Assembly: GCA_964030475.1 (NCBI GenBank)
Contig: CAXIPT010000005.1
Coordinates: forward strand, 6,627,589-6,691,588
Reading direction: 5' to 3'
DNA: 64,000 bases
Source of the DNA: Tethya wilhelma
Lineage: Eukaryota; Porifera; Demospongiae; Tethyida; Tethyidae
Shown: positions 59,799 to 64,000 of the stretch, one piece after another
How positions within the stretch are numbered: position 1 is the stretch's first letter
How the letters are laid out: every line of letters starts with the position of its first letter
Made by a program: the position numbers and the translations under genes
The notes under the pieces: generated by a model
What the model was told of the DNA's origin: nothing
Database searches by the model: none
What the model saw: only the letters and a program-made list of their open reading frames with translations

Positions 59799-59813
59799 TT
59801 GAATTAACAATAG

Positions 59814-60741
59814 TTATGCAGTATTGTGTTCTGTCCAAAGTTTACCAAGTGGTTGAAATTTGTTGCTGTCAATTACTTGTAGAGCATGTTGCAGAATTTC
59901 CTTGTGTATCGTTTCTATGTCATTTGCTGCGTCGAGAACACACCAATCTTCTGTTTTCAATTGTTCAAATTGAGCCTGAACTAGTTGTTGAAATGGGACG
60001 TGTTCGTATCGCTCACTTCCATAGACAGCTCTTTTCTGAGCAGCTTCTGGGGAGAGCTTTAAATAGAACACAGCATCTGGTGCAGGGAGTCCAACATCAG
60101 GTCCTTTACACCAGGACAGTGAAGCCACCTAGAACCATACATGAACTGTACATCTGCACCATGTCTAACATCAGATGAACACCTTACTTGTTTGGCTGCT
60201 GTGTAAGCTACTCCGGAGAAAGCATATCTATCAACCACAAGAGTGGTGCCTGAAGCCAAGCTCTGCTTTATCTCAGGACTGCATACAAAAAAGCTGATGA
60301 TTAATGTGTTACAATGTTGATTTAATTTTACGTACACCATTTCCCATCTGTTGGCTGCAAAGAGAAGGTGTATGGCGGCGTCAGGGAGCTCAACCTGGCG
60401 CTGCAAATAGTCATCTATCTGCTTACCAATAATAGTACTACGATCTGAGGGGAACAATATAACCATTATACTTATGGCAGATGAGACAATATTAAATTGG
60501 CCTATATAGTAATAGTTATCTTTTCAGTCTCTAAATTACAATAATTATTAACATCTGAATTAATAAATTATGTGCAGGAGGGCATGCATTTAATAATATC
60601 CATACACCAACCTGGAAATTTCATCAGTTTAATTTTGTGTCCTGCAGCAGTTAATCCATCAGCTAGTCTCTTGCACTGCGTTGACTTGCCAACTCTATCA
60701 CATCCTTCCAACACAATCAAAGCGCCACGGCGAGAAGACAT
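59814..60741 (-). CDS. DTYMK: Thymidylate kinase
   Basis: Phosphorylates dTMP to dTDP for DNA synthesis. The start [19 protein letters not shown] contains the P-loop (GCDRVGKST). Then [50 protein letters not shown] (the DR(Y/H) motif) and [19 protein letters not shown] are family landmarks in the correct order. The C-terminus reads [13 protein letters not shown]. Five or so exons, length near 210 aa. AK3, another nucleotide kinase, follows on the same strand; whether this adjacency means anything is unknown. Confidence 0.95.
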
Positions 60742-60907
60742 CCCGAGTTACATGTATACACCACCCACCAAACACACACGTGTTATTTGATCGGTAGGTA
60801 AAGGTGGTCACAAAGATTGGCTTAAAAAACAGAAAGCACAAAAACAAAAAATATCAAAAATACATGTGCAGCAATTTAGGCCGTGGATACCTATGGTTAG
60901 GTTATTG

Positions 60908-61552
60908 CTAGATCTGTTCAACATATTCTTTAACTTGTGGCCATATTTTGTCCGATTCTGTTCCAGTGAAGGTAACCAGAAGACCTTGCTTGTGGAAATG
61001 ATCAACGACTGGTTTGGTTTGGTGCTGGTATTGTCGGAGTCTCTCTTGCACAGCATCTGGGTGGTCATCTGGTCGTTGCACTAAACTCTCACCAGTTACA
61101 TCATCACGCCCAGGCTGTTTGGGTGGATTATAACCTTCATTATAGACTCGTCCGCTGCCAGGGTGGATCCAGCGACCCTTAACACGATCAATGATGGTTT
61201 CAAAGGGTACGTTCAGGTTGATGACTGCACTCAACGACTCCTGTCCCAGCAGAGCAGCCACCTGAGGGAGGGTGCGCGGAAAGCCATCCAGCAACCACCC
61301 TCTGTTGGACAGCTGGGACAGCTCAGAGAGAATCAGATGCTGTATTGTATCATCAGAGACAAGCTTTCCTCGATCAATGGACTCCTTAGCCTTCACTCCT
61401 ACTGCTGTGCCTCGGTCGATGTGCCAGCGCAGGAGGTCGCCACTTGAGAGGTGCTTCAAATCAAATGCACGCACAAGTCGGGACGATATGGTACCTTTTC
61501 CCGCGCCCGGTGGTCCCAGTATGACGGCACGAAGGACTTGAGATGTAGCCAT
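60908..61552 (-). CDS. AK3: Adenylate kinase 3 type (GTP:AMP phosphotransferase, mitochondrial)
   Basis: Nucleoside-monophosphate kinase. The single exon encodes 214 aa from MATSQVLRAVILGPPGAGK (P-loop GPPGAGKGT), through HLSSGDLLRWHIDRGTAVG, GWLLDGFPRTLPQ, the long LID (RWIHPGSGRVYNEGYNPPK) and RPDDHPDAVQERLRQY. The start at 61552 is preferred over the ATG at 61591 because family members begin just before the P-loop. The LID is of the non-zinc type, as in AK3. AK2 would have a different LID and C-terminus. It is divergent from the USP gene. Confidence 0.93.
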   Translation of the reverse strand: MATSQVLRAVILGPPGAGKGTISSRLVRAFDLKHLSSGDLLRWHIDRGTAVGVKAKESIDRGKLVSDDTIQHLILSELSQLSNRGWLLDGFPRTLPQVAALLGQESLSAVINLNVPFETIIDRVKGRWIHPGSGRVYNEGYNPPKQPGRDDVTGESLVQRPDDHPDAVQERLRQYQHQTKPVVDHFHKQGLLVTFTGTESDKIWPQVKEYVEQI

Positions 61553-61741
61553 AACTCTCTGCACCCTTAGAAGTTGTATGTGTGCTTGCAATGATCACCT
61601 CCTCTCACCTCATTTTCTCTGGTTAGAGTGCACTAATCAACTGATGTAATTATTACATCATATGTTTACGTGACTCGATCTAGAATACCGAAATAAAGAA
61701 ATTCAAATTTGCTGATTCAGCATAAATTATTTTGTGGACAT

Positions 61742-63589
61742 ATGGAAGAAGCAGTGAACCAGTGAGTACTAGCAACTGCTGGCCCAACCGACGTTCATTC
61801 TTGTGTCTATATTGCAGGTTTTTGGACAAAGCTGCTCAAAGTGAGAGTTCTCGAGCGGAGGAGAGTAACAGCTCAGAATGGAACGAATTGGCCACTGGTC
61901 AGCTGATTGAAGACTACAAGCCATCTGAGCCCCTTCCTCTGAGTGAGACGGCCCAGCCTAGTGATCGAGGTGGGTTAGTGCTCAGTGTGTGTATGTGTGT
62001 GTGTGATAATAAGACGCTCCCTTCCCCAGACACAGGGCCAGTGGTTGGAGCTGTCAACGCACCGGCCTCTCAACATCGAGACACTCGTAGTAAGTCAGGT
62101 TGTAATCTGTGGTTGATGTTTAAATGATGAAGTTGATCGTTGCAGCTGACAATGGTAGAGTTGGTGTGTGCGGTCTCTTCAACAACGGCAACACCTGTTA
62201 CATCAATGCTGGCCTCCAGTGCATCAGATCACTGCCTAAAATGGCATCCTTCTTTCTCGGTAAGTTTCCATAGCAACAACAGCATGGAGTTTCCATGACG
62301 ATCGTCCCTATAGGAGTGAGAGGTGGTGACAACGACAAGAAGCTAGTTCTGAGTCCAGTGTTCAGTGATGTTGTGAGGAGGCTGTGGTCAGGCCAGTTCT
62401 CAGCAATCAACATCAGCTACTTCAAAAACACTTTTGATCTCGTACATCCACAGTTCAAAGGTCACCGACAAGTAAGTATTTTGATTTTGTTTCATCAATC
62501 GTTCACTGATCCTTCCTCCTGCCAGCATGACAGCCAGGAGTTCCTCTCTCTCCTTCTTGACTCCCTCCACGAGGAGAGCAGCCAGGCTTCTTCTTCTGTT
62601 GTCAGTGAGACATTTCAAGGAGAGCTGTCCAATGAAGTGAGATGATTGCACTTGGCTTATTGTGGTGCTCCCTCTCTCACATTGTACTACTCACTGGATC
62701 AGGTGGTGTGTGTGCAGTGTAGCCACAAGTCAGTGAAGAAGGAGCCCTTTGTGTATCTCTCTCTGCCTTTGCCTGGAGCACATTTGAGAGAAATAGGTGG
62801 ATAATAGCAAGCATGTTGAGTGGTGTGATGATCTTTCTCTCTCCTCGTGCAGAGCTGTTTTGGGTGCCTCTTACTCCAGCAAACAAACCACAAGTGATAA
62901 AGTAGTGGCTGCCAACTCACACCAGCTGCAATGGCTGATCTCTCTCCCCATATTATGCAGGTTAGCAGTAAAAGTTCCAAAGAACCAGTTTGTGCTGGAC
63001 ATCAAGACTGCCGTGTGCAAGTTAGTGGATCGAATCGTTCCCAATGACCTGCTGGTTTTCGCTGAAGTGAAAGGACACAGCATAAGAAGAACTTTGGTAA
63101 GTAATTACTGCATTTTATTGAAGTGTACCTCATACAGTCCCCGGCCTCCTTCCACAGGCCGACAGCTTCCCTGTGAAGAATGTCTCCTATGAAAATGGAG
63201 AATTGTTTTACCTGTTTGAGTTGCCCCCCACGAATGAGCTGGCTGGTCTCATCGCAAATGACCCATGGTCCTCCAATGCCAATGAAGCCAATAATGACAG
63301 GGGTGGACGTGATCAATCAACTGATCTCTTTGGAAGTGAGCAGTTTCTTTCATCAGATGCGACCACTATTTCTGGGACCACACCCACTGCTGTTGAGACC
63401 ACACCCCCTCCATCAAGTGTGTTGGTGAAATGGCACACATGCAGTATTTGTTTGGAGGAGATGGTTGATTCTGATCTGTTAATCCACTCTGATTGCGGGG
63501 GTCTCCTCTGTGCCGACTGCCTTCAAGGCTCTCTCAACCATTACAGCAACTCCACTCCAAACAACCAACAGATTCCTTGTCCGGTACAN

Positions 63590-63670
<81 letters not shown>

Positions 63671-64000
63671 CCAATAATGGCTGATGTGTTTGTCCATCTC
63701 AGATCTGTTCTGTGAGTGTGTCAGCTAAGGAAGCCTTCACTCCATTGGCTGCTAAGACTGACACCAATAAACATATTTTGAGGTGAATATTGTGCTCAGT
63801 GTTACATCAACAATGTACTAACATGGGTTGACTGGTGTTGCTAGTTTCATGCAGGTGACAGTGCTCTTCCAAAGGTCATCTGGTGAGCTGTTTGCCCACC
63901 CTCGGCTGGTCACAGTGCCAGCCGAGAGCTCTGGAGGGCTCCTCTATCGCCTCATTGAGCACTGCTTCCCCTCAGAGGCCCTGCACCACCAGCTCCACTG
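61742..64000 (+). CDS. Ubiquitin-specific protease (C19) with inserted RING-like finger (3' partial)
   Basis: Thiol deubiquitinase cut by the window edge. The start MEEAVNQFLDKAAQ is followed by an acidic N-terminus, then the Cys box GVCGLFNNGNTCYINAGLQC (catalytic Cys in NTCY), HDSQEFLSLLLDSLHE, and a Cys pair (CVQCSHKSVKKEPFVYLSL). Unusually, CSICLEEMVDSDLLIH, then DCGGLLCADCLQG and CPICSVS across an intron, form a RING-like finger within the catalytic region; the usual His after CG is Gly. The histidine box should lie beyond 64000. A CT tract with an N (63589-63668) fills the intron that splits the finger. I cannot name the paralogue. Confidence 0.82.
63589..63668 (+). repeat. (CT)n tract with adjacent N
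   Basis: CT repeat in a USP intron just before the acceptor near 63701; the N indicates that its true length is unresolved. Confidence 0.9.

Overview
The window is nuclear DNA of a small-genome animal. After removing about 5 kb of assembly duplication it holds 28 protein genes in roughly 59 kb, about one per 2.1 kb. Introns are mostly 40-150 bp, spacers are 30-300 bp, and genes lie on both strands. The gene set is metazoan: chordin-like, TRAF, RASA2/3, PDCD10, CEP63/DEUP1, PHF14 and mitochondrial ribosomal proteins. The compactness and the abundance of CT/GA and TG/CA microsatellites suggest a non-bilaterian such as a demosponge; that is inference, and nothing here fixes the species. No rRNA, CRISPR, prophage or bacterial operon is present.

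Layout, left to right: PSMD1 (5' cut off); a chordin-like BMP antagonist; the divergent pair TRUB1/GPALPP1; the divergent pair TMCO3/RFC4, with three MITEs in RFC4 introns; the divergent pair PHF14/MRPS24; FUNDC and MRPL44 (divergent); two tandem TMEM254 paralogues with a tRNA-derived SINE between them; an orphan gene divergent from CEP63-like; BRCC3 divergent from a TRAF; PHB2 divergent from PDCD10; RASA2/3-like; a TAF1C-like gene; UGGT with its middle missing; a VPS9-domain protein; a smoothelin-like/fimbrin-type CH protein; EBPL divergent from a small coiled-coil protein; DTYMK; AK3 divergent from a ubiquitin protease that runs off the right edge.

The genes are mostly housekeeping and do not form one pathway. 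The local architecture is regular: start codons of head-to-head pairs are 30-190 bp apart, implying shared bidirectional promoters, two with a CRE palindrome and one with paired CACGTG boxes. Several tail-to-tail pairs have stop codons 15-105 bp apart. Mitochondrial genes (MRPS24, FUNDC, MRPL44, PHB2, AK3) are frequent.

Assembly quality matters for any reader. Single-N junctions join contigs whose ends still overlap, giving near-perfect direct duplications at 172-256, 19065-22836, 35024-38959, 40648-41236 and 56214-57704. One junction retains a Nextera transposase adapter (36981-37010). The N at 50228 hides several hundred residues of UGGT, and TRUB1 and GPALPP1 each carry an apparent one-base frameshift.

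The most interesting genuine biology is the set of non-autonomous DNA transposons: a nested MITE pair filling an RFC4 intron, and a 152-bp MITE whose target-site duplication copied a 5' splice site. Next come the strong sense-strand bias of CT repeats just upstream of 3' splice sites, a chordin-like protein, and a USP protease with an inserted RING-like finger.
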